Assembly: GCA_016223165.1 (NCBI GenBank)
Contig: JACRPO010000018.1
Location: forward strand, 1 to 64,000
Direction of reading: 5' to 3'
Length of the DNA: 64,000 nucleotides
Source of the DNA: Burkholderiales bacterium
GTDB taxonomy: Bacteria; Pseudomonadota; Gammaproteobacteria; Burkholderiales; Burkholderiaceae_C
The position numbers were made by a program, and so were the translations under genes. The notes under the pieces were generated by a model that ran no database searches, was not told where the DNA came from, and worked only from the letters and a program-made list of their open reading frames with translations. Below are positions 36,301 through 50,956 of this stretch, piece after piece. Each line of letters starts with the position of its first letter. The first letter of the stretch is position 1.

Positions 36301-36772
36301 CGACCGCATCCACGTCGTGCCGATAGGCGGCACCGACCACGCCCGTGGCCGGTGGCGTGGCCGTGATGCGCGGCGCGGCGTTGGCGGCGGTCACGGCGAT
36401 CGAGAAGGCCTGCGTGGCGGCCAGCCCGCCGCGGTCGGCGACGCGCACGATCACGGTGTGATTGCCCGCCTGTGACGACGAAGGCGACCAGGTGACGAGG
36501 CCGCTCGTCGCGTCGATGACCATGCCCGCAGGCGCCTGGGCCAGCGAGTAGGCGAGCGTTTCGCCCTCGGGGTCGGCGGCGTCGACGTCGTAGGCGTAGG
36601 GCGCCTCGACCGCCGCCGTGGTCACGGGCGCCGAGGTGACCTGCGGCGCCTGGTTGACGACGACCGGCGGCGGCGCATCTCCGCCGCCTCCGCCGCAGGC
36701 CGCCAGCACGGCGGTCGCAGCGAGTGCACAACAGAGGAACGACCGTGCTGAGTGCAGCGCGGATGCCGGCAT
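33398..36772 (-). CDS. Large Ig-repeat surface lipoprotein with TbpB-like C-terminus
   Basis: A 1124-residue lipoprotein: signal peptide with lipobox VLAAC (Cys26) and a GGGGGD linker. Six putative-Ig (He_PIG) repeats of about 91 residues follow (from about residue 40, each opening N-x-AP-x-xTS and containing DP-x-G-x-x-L-x-YSL). Then come a beta-sandwich module (LNWLRIPMSTNALQFMHFVN ... DDHW ... ITVPAGLPSGTYDIRIGLSGG) and a C-terminal region of about 390 residues with conserved CADGPGWQC and CVPGGWC. It ends GRFFGPVEAGGSGNGPAEVGG...GGFIARKQ, like the C-terminal barrel of TbpB/Slam-dependent surface lipoproteins (inference). It is paralogous to the protein ending at 2680. A strong GGGAGGG ribosome site precedes the ATG at 36772. 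Ligand unknown. Confidence 0.88.
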   Translation of the reverse strand: MPASALHSARSFLCCALAATAVLAACGGGGGDAPPPVVVNQAPQVTSAPVTTAAVEAPYAYDVDAADPEGETLAYSLAQAPAGMVIDATSGLVTWSPSSSQAGNHTVIVRVADRGGLAATQAFSIAVTAANAAPRITATPPATGVVGAAYRHDVDAVDPDGDTLSYALTQAPAGMTIDAGAGRIAWTPSAAQAGSHAVTVRVADPSGLATTLAFSITVTVGNAAPEFTSAPVTAAVAGVAYAYAVRAVDANGDALAYSLTRAPAGMTIDAASGLVAWTPTPSQAGSHAVTVRTADPAGLFATQAFSVTVTVANAAPQITSTPPPAAVTGQPYSYLVVATDPNGDALSHSLAQAPQGMTIQAASGLVTWTPSSTQTGPHAVTVRAADPAGLAATQPFTITVAAPNLAPQITSTPATTAVVGAPYSHDVDAVDANGDALTYSLAQAPSGMSIHAGTGLIAWTPTAAQAGTRVVEVRVVDAGGLAATQTFSIVVTAPNAAPGITSAPVPMAAVGAAYAYDVEALDPNGDVLTYSLTQAPAGMTIQATTGLITWTPSYAQAGRQAVAVRVLDPAGLAATQEFDIAVGGVTRVDMATPATASADAGGTVAITLNWLRIPMSTNALQFMHFVNSAGQAWSVDDHWTSSATWSAGGFSETRTITVPAGLPSGTYDIRIGLSGGNPWGNFALAAGPGVTDPAGDRRYKVGTLTVTGPVEPVIGPMMMDCADGPGWQCSGETVLRTDNGVALSRSGVQVYGRSTSDMGANNPNLSSATGLALAGGGVAEIRVRKDGNAAPTDVATLLSNIGIFWSGQQNRPQIIETFNPSAGRVFLDGGGAIRFDALPQPSDLSYYDYAYVGVAGTRFNYANNRYFPRADPARCVPGGWCTTYETDGLQFGGGSWRYGGNEPDSVNGIRNHEDGDVHAGNGLPDGNGNPTWLPGGTGFGVPMPGSKGYRTIDHRSYRYGNLAAWFTQDTVNISEWGGIGEHNKNRRGFVAFGETTDPAAVPTGGTATYVGVVRGRHSAYGSDEPVAFTGTVTVVVNFASRSVTVSIQNTPVDLTAATVLASGANANYLTGPAASAALAGGLSGRFFGPVEAGGSGNGPAEVGGAFSLTNGGAVAIGGFIARKQ

Positions 36773-36956
36773 GCGGGGAACCCTCCCTGGTGTTGCGCTG
36801 GCCTTCTCGCTGGCCAGTCGATGCAACGAGCCTGATGGTCGGGAGCGCCGTGTCTGCGGGCAACCCCCGGTTCGCAGGTCGCGAGGGGTCCGGAGCCGTC
36901 CATCAGGCGGGGCAAAGCCCGGAAAGCCCGCGCGCGGCATGCCCGAAGTGGGTGCC

Positions 36957-36962
36957 TATACT
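36957..36962 (+). promoter_or_regulatory. -10-like box upstream of the double uvrA
   Basis: TATACT lies 58 bp before the uvrA-like ATG in the 248-bp region shared with the divergent lipoprotein gene. No convincing -35 hexamer is seen 16-18 bp upstream. Confidence 0.35.
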
Positions 36963-37020
36963 GGCCGATTACCCCCCACCCAACCCCTCCCTGTACGGAC
37001 GCAAGCCCGAGTCAGCCGCC

Positions 37021-42735
<5,715 letters not shown>

Positions 42736-42763
42736 CATCCGGGGCCGCCGCCCGGTTGTCGGT

Positions 42764-43363
42764 TCAGTAGTCCGCCAGCCGCCCCAGGCCCGAAACCTGG
42801 CCCGCGTCGCGCGGCGCCACGCCACCCATGCGATTGAGCGCGCGCAGCTGCATCTGCATCGCATCGGCGTGGTCGCCGCAGCGCTCGAGCACCTCGCTCA
42901 CGCGCAGCAGCAGGCGCGCCTCGCAGGCCGCATCGGAGATGCGCCCGACGAGCTGGCTGACCTCGAAGGCGTGGTCGCGCGCGCGCTCGCGCGCCGCGTG
43001 GCCTCCGGCGGACCGGCTCGGCGACTCGCCACTGCGGCCCAGTTCGGGCGGCAGCATCGCCTGCAGGTCCTGCGCGAGGGCCAGGCGCACCGAGGCGTCG
43101 GCCAGCTCGCAGAGCAGGTCGGCGAGGTGGTCGGTGCTGCCGATGAAGCGAGCCCAGCGAACGGCCAGCTCGAAATGCGCTTCGGCATTGGCGTCGGCCT
43201 GCAGTTCCCGGTGGCTGCGCGCCACCTCGACCAGCGCCTGGCTCATCGCGAAGGGGCTGCCCGTCAGCTCGGCCAGGTCGAGGCTGGCACAGGCGCGCCG
43301 CAGGCGGTCCCGGGCCGGTTCGGCAGGGGTCGGATGAGTCGGAGGGGTCTGATCAAGAAGCAT
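42764..43363 (-). CDS. Hypothetical helical (TPR-like) protein
   Basis: A 199-residue cytoplasmic protein without signal peptide or membrane segment. After a Pro-rich N-terminus (LLDQTPPTHPTPAEPARD) it is almost wholly alpha-helical, with repeated aromatic and Ala positions (SQALVEVARSHRELQADANAEAHFELAVRWARFIG, LLCELADASVRLALAQD), as in degenerate tetratricopeptide repeats. I do not recognise a family. It is convergent with uvrA (28 bp between stops) and divergent from the TRAP operon, with 286 bp of intergenic sequence to dctP. Confidence 0.7.
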   Translation of the reverse strand: MLLDQTPPTHPTPAEPARDRLRRACASLDLAELTGSPFAMSQALVEVARSHRELQADANAEAHFELAVRWARFIGSTDHLADLLCELADASVRLALAQDLQAMLPPELGRSGESPSRSAGGHAARERARDHAFEVSQLVGRISDAACEARLLLRVSEVLERCGDHADAMQMQLRALNRMGGVAPRDAGQVSGLGRLADY

Positions 43364-43649
43364 GGGGCGCCTGGGCGGTGCATCGATGGAAGGGATGCTA
43401 GGCGGCGGCGCGGCGGCACGGTCCCCGTGGTCGCGGGACCTCGCCGTGCAGGGTTCACGCGGCCCGCATGACCGGCCCGGCAATGTCGTTGCGTCGACAC
43501 GCGCCGGGGCCGGCGGGTCCTCGTTTACTGCAATGGCTGCCGGAAACCCTTCGTGCAGAATCGCGCCCACTTCGGCCGGGACGCCCTTCTGCCGAGCGTC
43601 CACGGCACGCCGATCTTCCTGCTGCCTCTCATCCAGAAGGAGCCTTGCG

Positions 43650-44687
43650 ATGGCCTCGAATTCCCGCCTTTCCGCCGTTGCGGCCGCCGTCGTCGCCGGT
43701 TCGCTGATCTCGCTGCTCCCCGCGGCCGCCGTGGCGCAGACGACGCTGACGCTGTCTTCCTGGGTGCCGCCCGCGCACACGCTGACCGAGACGCAGAAGG
43801 CCTGGTGCGAGGAGCTTTCGAAGCGCACGCAGGGCAAGGTCAAGTGCAACGCGCTGCCGCGCGCGGTGGCGGCGCCGCCGGCCACCTTCGACGCCGTGCG
43901 CAACGGGCTGGCCGACCTGTCGTTCGTCGTGCACGGCTATACGCCTGGCCGCTTCACGTTCACGCAGATGGTCGAGGTGCCCTTCCTCGGCGACTCGTCC
44001 GAGGCCACCTCGGTCGCCTTCCAGCGCATGTACCAGAAGCACCCGCAGTTCGCCGAGGAACACAAGGGCGTGAAGGTCATCACCGTCTTCACGCACGGCC
44101 CGGGCATCGTGCTCAACACCAAGCGGCCGATCAAGAAGATCGACGACCTCGCCGGCCTCAAGTGGCGCATCGGCGGCGGCATGATCAACGACATCACCAG
44201 GGCGATGGGCATGAACGTCACGCTCAAGCCCGCGCCCGAGAGCTACGAGCTGCTGTCCACCGGCGTCATGGACGGCACGCTGTTCCCGGCCGAGAGCGTG
44301 GAGGGGTTCAAGATCGACAAGGTGATCAAGTACGCCACGCGCTTCCCGGGCGGCCTCTACAACACCAGCTTCGCCCTCGTCATGAACCAGGCCAAGTACG
44401 ACGGCCTGCCGGCCGACGTGAAGAAGGCGGTCGACGAGATGTCGGGCGAGTACGCGGCGCGCCTGATCGGCCGCGGCTGGGACAACGTCGACCGTCGCGG
44501 CCTCGCCTTCATGCAGGCGGCCGGCGTGCAGTTCACGCAGGCCGACGCCGTGTTCGTCAAGGCGGTCGGCGAGAAGACGGCGCCGGTGATCGACGCCTGG
44601 GCCAAGGCCGCCGAAGCGAAGGGCCTGCCGAATGCGCGCAAGCTGCTCAACGACTACCGCGCCGAGATCAAGAAGCTGCAGCAGTGA
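43650..44687 (+). CDS. TRAP transporter solute-binding protein (DctP family)
   Basis: A 345-residue periplasmic binding protein. The signal peptide ends near AAAVAQTTLTL. Family features are SSWVPPAHTLTETQKAWCEEL, the ligand-carboxylate Arg in DLAGLKWRIGG, and the LSTGVMDGTLFP segment. The ATG at 43650 is supported by AAGGAG eight bases upstream. It is the first gene of a three-gene DctPQM unit, so it would deliver an organic acid to the Na+- or proton-driven permease. Clade-level ligand (C4-dicarboxylate, keto acid, aromatic acid) cannot be fixed here. The 286 bp upstream contain no recognisable operator. Confidence 0.9.
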   Translation: MASNSRLSAVAAAVVAGSLISLLPAAAVAQTTLTLSSWVPPAHTLTETQKAWCEELSKRTQGKVKCNALPRAVAAPPATFDAVRNGLADLSFVVHGYTPGRFTFTQMVEVPFLGDSSEATSVAFQRMYQKHPQFAEEHKGVKVITVFTHGPGIVLNTKRPIKKIDDLAGLKWRIGGGMINDITRAMGMNVTLKPAPESYELLSTGVMDGTLFPAESVEGFKIDKVIKYATRFPGGLYNTSFALVMNQAKYDGLPADVKKAVDEMSGEYAARLIGRGWDNVDRRGLAFMQAAGVQFTQADAVFVKAVGEKTAPVIDAWAKAAEAKGLPNARKLLNDYRAEIKKLQQ

Positions 44688-44726
44688 CGGCAAAGTGACG
44701 GGCACGCCGGCGACCCGGCCCGCGCC

Positions 44727-45221
44727 GTGAGGCGGGCACTGCGCACCTTGTGCGGCCTGCTGGCCGCCCTGGCGCTGTTCGCCATCATGATGCTCACGCT
44801 CGTGGACGTGAGCGGACGCAAGGCGCTGTCCACCTCGGTGCCCGGCTCGCTCGAGCTGACCGAGCTGCTGATGGTGGTGGTGATCTTCACCAGCCTGCCG
44901 CTGGTGGCGCTGGCCGGCGAGCATGTGGTGTTCGACTCCTTCGATGCCTGGCTGCCGCGCGGGCTCAAGCGCGCCCAGCAGGCGGTGGTCGAGCTGCTGT
45001 GCGCGGTGGCCCTGGCGGCGCTGGCCTGGCTGATGTGGCAAAAGGGCCTGCAGATGACGGAGTACAGCGACGTGACGGCGCAGTTGCGCCTGCCGCTCGG
45101 CCTCTTCGTGCACCTGATGAGCCTGCTCATCGGCCTGGCTGCGTTCGCGCACCTGCTGCTGGTGTGGCGGCCGGTGGCGCATCACCATGTCGGCGTCGAC
45201 GACGGGGCGGCGCCGCCTTGA
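44727..45221 (+). CDS. TRAP transporter small permease (DctQ family)
   Basis: A 164-residue inner-membrane protein with four hydrophobic segments, as in DctQ, and the family stretch SLELTELLMVVVIFTSLPLVALAGEHV. Translation appears to start at the GTG at 44727, 39 bp after the dctP stop. It overlaps the large permease gene by four bases (TTGA at 45218). Confidence 0.88.
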   Translation: MRRALRTLCGLLAALALFAIMMLTLVDVSGRKALSTSVPGSLELTELLMVVVIFTSLPLVALAGEHVVFDSFDAWLPRGLKRAQQAVVELLCAVALAALAWLMWQKGLQMTEYSDVTAQLRLPLGLFVHLMSLLIGLAAFAHLLLVWRPVAHHHVGVDDGAAPP

Positions 45222-46510
45222 GCGAAGCGCTGATCGGCTTTGCCGCCGTCTTCGCGCTGGCGCTGCTGCGGGTGCCGCTCGCCTTCGCGATGGGCGCGGT
45301 GGGCTTCGTCGGCCTCGGGCTGCTGCGCGGCTGGCCGCCGACCATGGCCAACGCGGCGCAGGTGGTCTACGACACCGGCTTCGCCTACACCCTGTCGGTC
45401 GTGCCGCTGTTCATACTGATGGGCAACTTCGTCGCCCGCGCCGGCCTGGCGCAGGAGCTCTTCCGCGCCGCCTATGCCTTCATCGGCCACGTGCGCGGCG
45501 GCCTGGCGCATGCGACGGTCATCGCCTGCGCCGGCTTCGGCGCCATCTGCGGCAGCAGCATCGCCACTGCGGCGACGATGAGCAAGGTGGCCTATCCGCA
45601 GATGAAGCGGCTGGGCTATGCCGACTACCTGAGCACCGGCGTCATCGCCGCCGGCGGCACGCTCGGGATCATGATCCCGCCGTCGACCATCCTCATCATC
45701 TACGGCATCGTCACCGAGACGAACATCGGCAAGCTGTTCGCCGCCGGCGTGATCCCCGGGCTGATGTGCGCCGGCTTCCTGATGGCCGGCGTAGCCTGGA
45801 TCACCTGGCGCGACCCGGACGCCGGGCCCGCCGGCGAGCGGGCGTCCTGGGGCGACCGCCTGAACGCGCTGCGCGACATCTGGGGCGTCGTGCTGCTCGT
45901 CGTGGTGGTGCTGGGTGGCATCTACGGCGGCGTCTTCACGGCCACCGAGGGCGCCGGCATCGGCGCCTCGGGCGCCTTCTTCTTCGCGCTGGCGCGCCGG
46001 GCGCTGGGCTGGAAGGTGCTCTACGAAGTGCTGGTCGAGAGCGCGCGCACGACGGGGATGCTGTTCACCATCCTCATCGCGGCGACGCTGTTCTCGAGCT
46101 TCGTCAACTTCACGTCGATGCCCGGCGACCTGAAGGATTGGATCCTGCACCTCGGCCTGTCGCCGCTGATGGTGGTGGGGGCGATGATGGTCATCTACGT
46201 CATCCTGGGCACCATCATGGAAGAGCTGTCGATGGTGCTGCTGACGATCCCCGTCTTCTTCCCGATCGTCACCGGCCTCGGCTTCGATCCGGTGTGGTTC
46301 GGCGTGCTCATCGTGCTCGTGGTGCAGATCGGCCTCATCAGCCCGCCGGTGGGCATGAACCTCTTCGTGCTGAATGCGTTGCTGCGCGGGGTGCCGCTGC
46401 GCGAGATCTTCCGCGGCGTGTGGCTCTTCGTCGCCGCGCTCTGTCTGGCCCTGTTCGTGGTGCTCGAGGTGCAGCCGCTTTCGCTGTGGCTGCCCAGCCT
46501 CATGAAGTGA
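45218..46510 (+). CDS. TRAP transporter large permease (DctM family)
   Basis: A 430-residue permease with about 12 hydrophobic segments. Signature regions are FILMGNFVARAGLAQELF, GFGAICGSSIATAATMSKVAYPQMKRLGY, TLGIMIPPSTILIIYGI and VQIGLISPPVGMNLFVLN. A TTG start at 45218 overlaps the DctQ stop. Its 3' end overlaps the convergent msrQ gene by 11 bp. Confidence 0.92.
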   Translation: MSEALIGFAAVFALALLRVPLAFAMGAVGFVGLGLLRGWPPTMANAAQVVYDTGFAYTLSVVPLFILMGNFVARAGLAQELFRAAYAFIGHVRGGLAHATVIACAGFGAICGSSIATAATMSKVAYPQMKRLGYADYLSTGVIAAGGTLGIMIPPSTILIIYGIVTETNIGKLFAAGVIPGLMCAGFLMAGVAWITWRDPDAGPAGERASWGDRLNALRDIWGVVLLVVVVLGGIYGGVFTATEGAGIGASGAFFFALARRALGWKVLYEVLVESARTTGMLFTILIAATLFSSFVNFTSMPGDLKDWILHLGLSPLMVVGAMMVIYVILGTIMEELSMVLLTIPVFFPIVTGLGFDPVWFGVLIVLVVQIGLISPPVGMNLFVLNALLRGVPLREIFRGVWLFVAALCLALFVVLEVQPLSLWLPSLMK

Positions 46511-47264
46511 GCGTGGCAGCGCGGCGCGCGCGCCGTTCACGCCGCTCGTGCCCCGCCCGCCATATGCGCCAGCCGAGCAGCAGCGCGACGATGACCGCGT
46601 AGACGGCGACCTCGCCGAAGTCGTTCTTGCCGGCGCGCATCCAGAAGAAGTGCAGCAGGCCGAGCAGCACGATCGCGTAGACCAGGCGATGCAGCGCCTG
46701 CCAGCGCGCCGCCCCCAGCGCCTTGACGGCGCGGTTGAACGAGGTGGCCGCAAGCGACGTCATCAACAGCAGCGCCAGCGTCCCCACCAGGATGAACGGG
46801 CGCTTGCCGATGTCCTTCAGGATCGCGGCGAGGTCGAAGCCCATGTCCAGCCACGCAAAGGCGAGGAAGTGCCAGCACGCGTAGAAGAAGGTGAACAGCC
46901 CCAGCATGCGGCGCCACCTTGCCAGCGCGTGCCAGCCGGTGAGCTGGCGCAGCGGCGTCACGGTGAGCGTGAGGCACAGGAAGCGCAGCGTCCAGTCACC
47001 GGTGCCGCGGATCAATGCCTCGGCCGGGTTTGGGCCCAGAGAATCAGCGATCGCGCCCCAAAGCAGCGAGGCGAACGGCGCCAGCGACAACACGAACAGC
47101 ATCGGCTTGGACAGCGGGTGCAGCAGCACCGCCGAGATGCGTTTCATCGGCGCGGAGGCCCGCGGCGCCTGCCCGCTGCGGCCGGCCTTCGCCGCCGATG
47201 CGTCCGGTGCATTCACCGCCGATGCGTCCGGCGCATTCAACGCGAGCGGTGCCATCGTCTCCAT
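46500..47264 (-). CDS. msrQ: MsrQ, haem-binding membrane subunit of periplasmic methionine-sulfoxide reductase
   Basis: A protein of about 254 residues with six hydrophobic segments and the ferric-reductase-like fold of MsrQ (RRMLGLFTFFYACWHFLAFAW; LHRLVYAIVLLGLLHFFWMRAGKND), including His residues suited to haem b ligation. It passes electrons from quinone to MsrP. The N-terminus is odd: a 40-residue hydrophilic extension contains an eight-residue unit, NAPDASAV/NAPDASAA, in tandem. The core could start at MKRISAVLLHP (47147). It begins 13 bp after the msrP stop. Its stop lies inside the convergent dctM gene. Confidence 0.88.
   Translation of the reverse strand: METMAPLALNAPDASAVNAPDASAAKAGRSGQAPRASAPMKRISAVLLHPLSKPMLFVLSLAPFASLLWGAIADSLGPNPAEALIRGTGDWTLRFLCLTLTVTPLRQLTGWHALARWRRMLGLFTFFYACWHFLAFAWLDMGFDLAAILKDIGKRPFILVGTLALLLMTSLAATSFNRAVKALGAARWQALHRLVYAIVLLGLLHFFWMRAGKNDFGEVAVYAVIVALLLGWRIWRAGHERRERRARRAATLTS
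47194..47241 (-). repeat. 24-bp in-frame tandem duplication in msrQ
   Basis: Two adjacent 24-bp units (47194-47217 and 47218-47241) differing at only two positions encode NAPDASA twice in the N-terminal extension of MsrQ. Confidence 0.85.
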
Positions 47265-47277
47265 GCCCGAGGCCGGC

Positions 47278-48246
<969 letters not shown>

Positions 48247-48367
48247 GGGGTTCTCCGTAGCCGATGGGTCGCGGCGCGTCGGCGCGACCTTACAGCGAAC
48301 CGGGAGACCCGGGTGCCGGCAGCGCCGGCCTCAATCCGGCCTTGAAGCCTTCACCGGCCTCGACCGC

Positions 48368-49060
48368 TCAGCGCAAGCCGGAGATGTAGTCGGAGACCGC
48401 CTTGATCTCGCGTTCGCTCATCTTGGCCGCGATGGCGCTCATCTGCGGGCTGTTGGCGCGCGCGCCGCCGCGGAAGGCGGTGAGCTGCGCCTCGGTGTAG
48501 TCGGCATGCTGGCCGGCCAGACGCGGGTATTGCGACGGAATGCCGCCGCCGGTGGGGCTGTGGCAGCCGGCGCAGGCGGGCACCTTGGCCGCCAGGCTGC
48601 CGCCGCGGTACAGGCGCTCGCCGAGGGCCACCAGCGTCTTGTCCTTCGCGAAGCCGGGCTTGGCGCTCTTGCTCGCGTAGAAGGCGGCGACCTGCTTCAT
48701 GTCCTCTTCGCTGAGCGCGGCGACCATGCCCTGCATGATCGGGTTCTTGCGCTTGCCGGCCTTGAACTCGCTCAGCTGCTTGAACAGGTAGTCGGCATGC
48801 TGCCCCTGCAGGATGGGGTTGGCCGGTGCACCGCGCGAGCCGTCGGCGGTGTGGCAGGCGGCACAGGGCTCGGCGAGCTTCTGGGCGCGCGCCATGTCGG
48901 GCTTGAATGCGGGCTTGGCCGCCTCGGCCGCGTGCGCCGGCATGCCGGACAAGGCCGCCACGCAGGCGACAGCGGCCACGGTCCCATGCGCGCAGGTGCG
49001 TGCAAAGGAAGACAAGTAGGAGGGTGCGAAGGAGCCGGCGCGGGACGGGAGGGGCTTCAT
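48368..49060 (-). CDS. Di-haem cytochrome c4
   Basis: A 230-residue periplasmic protein with signal peptide (VACVAALSGMPAHA) and two similar haem domains: CAACH at 66-70 and CAGCH at 163-167, each followed by a Met-containing segment that can supply the sixth ligand. The two-domain layout and length fit cytochrome c4, an electron donor to terminal oxidases. It is divergent from engB, a gene pair conserved in betaproteobacteria. The ATG at 49060 is chosen to place the signal peptide correctly. Confidence 0.9.
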   Translation of the reverse strand: MKPLPSRAGSFAPSYLSSFARTCAHGTVAAVACVAALSGMPAHAAEAAKPAFKPDMARAQKLAEPCAACHTADGSRGAPANPILQGQHADYLFKQLSEFKAGKRKNPIMQGMVAALSEEDMKQVAAFYASKSAKPGFAKDKTLVALGERLYRGGSLAAKVPACAGCHSPTGGGIPSQYPRLAGQHADYTEAQLTAFRGGARANSPQMSAIAAKMSEREIKAVSDYISGLR

Positions 49061-49189
49061 GCGAGGAGGCCTTCTGCGATCTTCTGGGAGGTTGGGCGGG
49101 TTCGTTCGTCTTGTCGGCTCCACCGACACGATGGAGCGGAGCCCCGGCAGGCGCGAGCGAAGTGCGGCAGCGAATCCAATGACGGATTT

Positions 49190-49195
49190 TACAAT
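49190..49195 (+). promoter_or_regulatory. -10-like box next to the engB start codon
   Basis: TACAAT ends five bases before the engB ATG, so transcription would begin at or beside the start codon. No Shine-Dalgarno sequence fits between them, suggesting a leaderless transcript. No good -35 element is visible. Confidence 0.45.
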
Positions 49196-49200
49196 GCGCC

Positions 49201-50022
49201 ATGACACCCCCAGAACCTGCCCGTGGCGCACGGGCCAGGGCCGAGAAGGCCGACAAGGCCGCGAAACCCGAGAAGGCCATGAAGGCCGAAGAAGGCCCGC
49301 AGGTCCGCAGCGAGGCCAAGGGGAGCGAGAAACCCGACGAGGCCGGCAAGGACGCGGGGCATGCGGCGCTCGCCTGGCTGCACAGCGCGCGCTTCCTCAC
49401 CACGGCCAGCCGCCTCGACCAGCTGCCGGCGCCCGGCCGGCCCGAGATCGCCTTCGTCGGACGCAGCAATGCCGGCAAGTCCACCGCCATCAACACGCTG
49501 GCGCAGCACAAGCGGCTCGCCTTCTCGTCGCGCACGCCCGGGCGCACGCAGCACATCAACCTGTTCGAGGTTGGTCCCAAGGACGGCGCCGATGCGTTGC
49601 TGGCCGACCTGCCGGGCTACGGCTACGCCGCCGTGGAACGCAGTGCCAAGCTGCGCTGGCAGCGCGTGATGGCCGACTACCTGCGCGAGCGTCCGTCGCT
49701 CGCCGGCGTCGTGCTGCTGGCCGATGCGCGGCTCGGGCTCACGGAGCTCGACCGGCGTCTGCTCGAGCTGATCGCGCCCCGCCTGGCCGGCGGTGCAGTG
49801 CGGCTGCTGGTGCTGCTGACGAAGGCCGACAAGCTCAACCGGCGCGACAGCCAGCATGCGCTCGAGCACTGCGAGCAGGTGCTGGCCGCCTACGCCGACG
49901 AAGACGCCGAGATCGGTGTGAGCCTCTTCTCGGCCCTCTCGCGCCAGGGCCTGGACGACGTTGCCGAGGCACTGCACGAGTGGCGCGAGACCGGCGGCGC
50001 CCCGCCCGAGGCGGCGGCGTGA
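49201..50022 (+). CDS. engB: EngB/YsxC ribosome-biogenesis GTPase
   Basis: A 273-residue GTPase needed for assembly of the large ribosomal subunit. G1 is GRSNAGKST (87-95), the switch region has SRTPGRTQHINLF, G3 is DLPGYG, G4 is TKADK and a G5-type Ser is present in VSLFSALSRQGLD. About 55 residues rich in Lys, Glu and Ala (RAEKADKAAKPEKAMKAEEG) precede the GTPase domain; this extension is longer than in enterobacterial EngB and probably disordered. Its stop overlaps the GTG start of the next gene. Confidence 0.92.
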   Translation: MTPPEPARGARARAEKADKAAKPEKAMKAEEGPQVRSEAKGSEKPDEAGKDAGHAALAWLHSARFLTTASRLDQLPAPGRPEIAFVGRSNAGKSTAINTLAQHKRLAFSSRTPGRTQHINLFEVGPKDGADALLADLPGYGYAAVERSAKLRWQRVMADYLRERPSLAGVVLLADARLGLTELDRRLLELIAPRLAGGAVRLLVLLTKADKLNRRDSQHALEHCEQVLAAYADEDAEIGVSLFSALSRQGLDDVAEALHEWRETGGAPPEAAA

Positions 50023-50930
50023 TCGGCGAGTTCGAGATCGCGCTGCCGCATGGCGTGACCCTGGCCTGCCGCGGAAATCAGGCGCCGCCCGCCTTTGCCG
50101 CGCCGGCCGCGCGCGTGCTGCTCGTGCACGGCTTCCCGGAGGCAGCCTTCGTGTGGGACGAAGTGCTGGAGGCGCTCGCGCCCGAGGTGGCGGGCATCGC
50201 CCCGCAGATGCGCGGCTATGCGGGCTCGTCGGCACCGGCCGAGCCGGCGGCCTATCGGGCGAAGCACCTCGTGGCCGACCTGGCCGCGCTCATCGAGCGC
50301 TGCGGCGCACCGCTGGACCTGCTCGTCGCGCACGACTGGGGCGGCGCGGTGGCCTGGGCGCTGGCCGCGCAGCGGCCGCACTTGCTGCGCCAACTGCTGA
50401 TCGTGAACTCGCCGCACCCCGCGACCTTCCTGCGCGAACTCAAGGCCAGCGAGGCGCAGCAGCGCGCGAGCGCCTACATGACGTTCCTGTGCCGACCGGA
50501 CGCGGAGGCGCTGCTCGCCGAGGACGACTTCCGGCGCTTGTGGCGCTTGTTCGGTGCGCGCGCCGAGCCCCGATGGCTGAGCGCGGCGATGAAGGACCGT
50601 TACCGCGCCGTGTGGCGCGGCGGCCTGAACGGGCCGCTCAACTACTACCGCGCTTCGCCGCTGCGGCCGGCGCAAGGCCCCGACGACCGGCTGCACGAAC
50701 TGGTGCTCGACGACGCGGCGGTCACCGTGCGCGTGCCCACGCATGTGCTGTGGGGCGAACAGGACCACGCCCTGCTGCCCGGGCTGCTCGAAGGGCTGGA
50801 GCGCTGGGTGCCGGCGCTCACCGTGGAGCGCGTGCCCGAGGCGAGCCACTGGATAGTGCACGAGCAGCCGGCGCGCGTGGCGGCCACCATCCGCCGGTTG
50901 CTCGCCCGGCCCGCAACAGGGCCGGCCTGA
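50019..50930 (+). CDS. Alpha/beta hydrolase, epoxide-hydrolase / haloacetate-dehalogenase-like
   Basis: A 303-residue cytoplasmic enzyme. The oxyanion motif VLLVHGFPEAAFVWDEVL and the nucleophile elbow AHDWGGAVAW, with Asp106 rather than Ser, place it with epoxide hydrolases and fluoroacetate dehalogenases, which form an ester intermediate on Asp. The cap segment has GLNGPLNYYR, as in epoxide hydrolases, and the catalytic His lies in PEASHWIVHEQP. The GTG start at 50019 overlaps the engB stop (GTGA), so it is translationally coupled to it. Substrate not predictable. Confidence 0.87.
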   Translation: MIGEFEIALPHGVTLACRGNQAPPAFAAPAARVLLVHGFPEAAFVWDEVLEALAPEVAGIAPQMRGYAGSSAPAEPAAYRAKHLVADLAALIERCGAPLDLLVAHDWGGAVAWALAAQRPHLLRQLLIVNSPHPATFLRELKASEAQQRASAYMTFLCRPDAEALLAEDDFRRLWRLFGARAEPRWLSAAMKDRYRAVWRGGLNGPLNYYRASPLRPAQGPDDRLHELVLDDAAVTVRVPTHVLWGEQDHALLPGLLEGLERWVPALTVERVPEASHWIVHEQPARVAATIRRLLARPATGPA

Positions 50931-50956
50931 CGTGCCCGGCCACGACGCTCCAGCGA

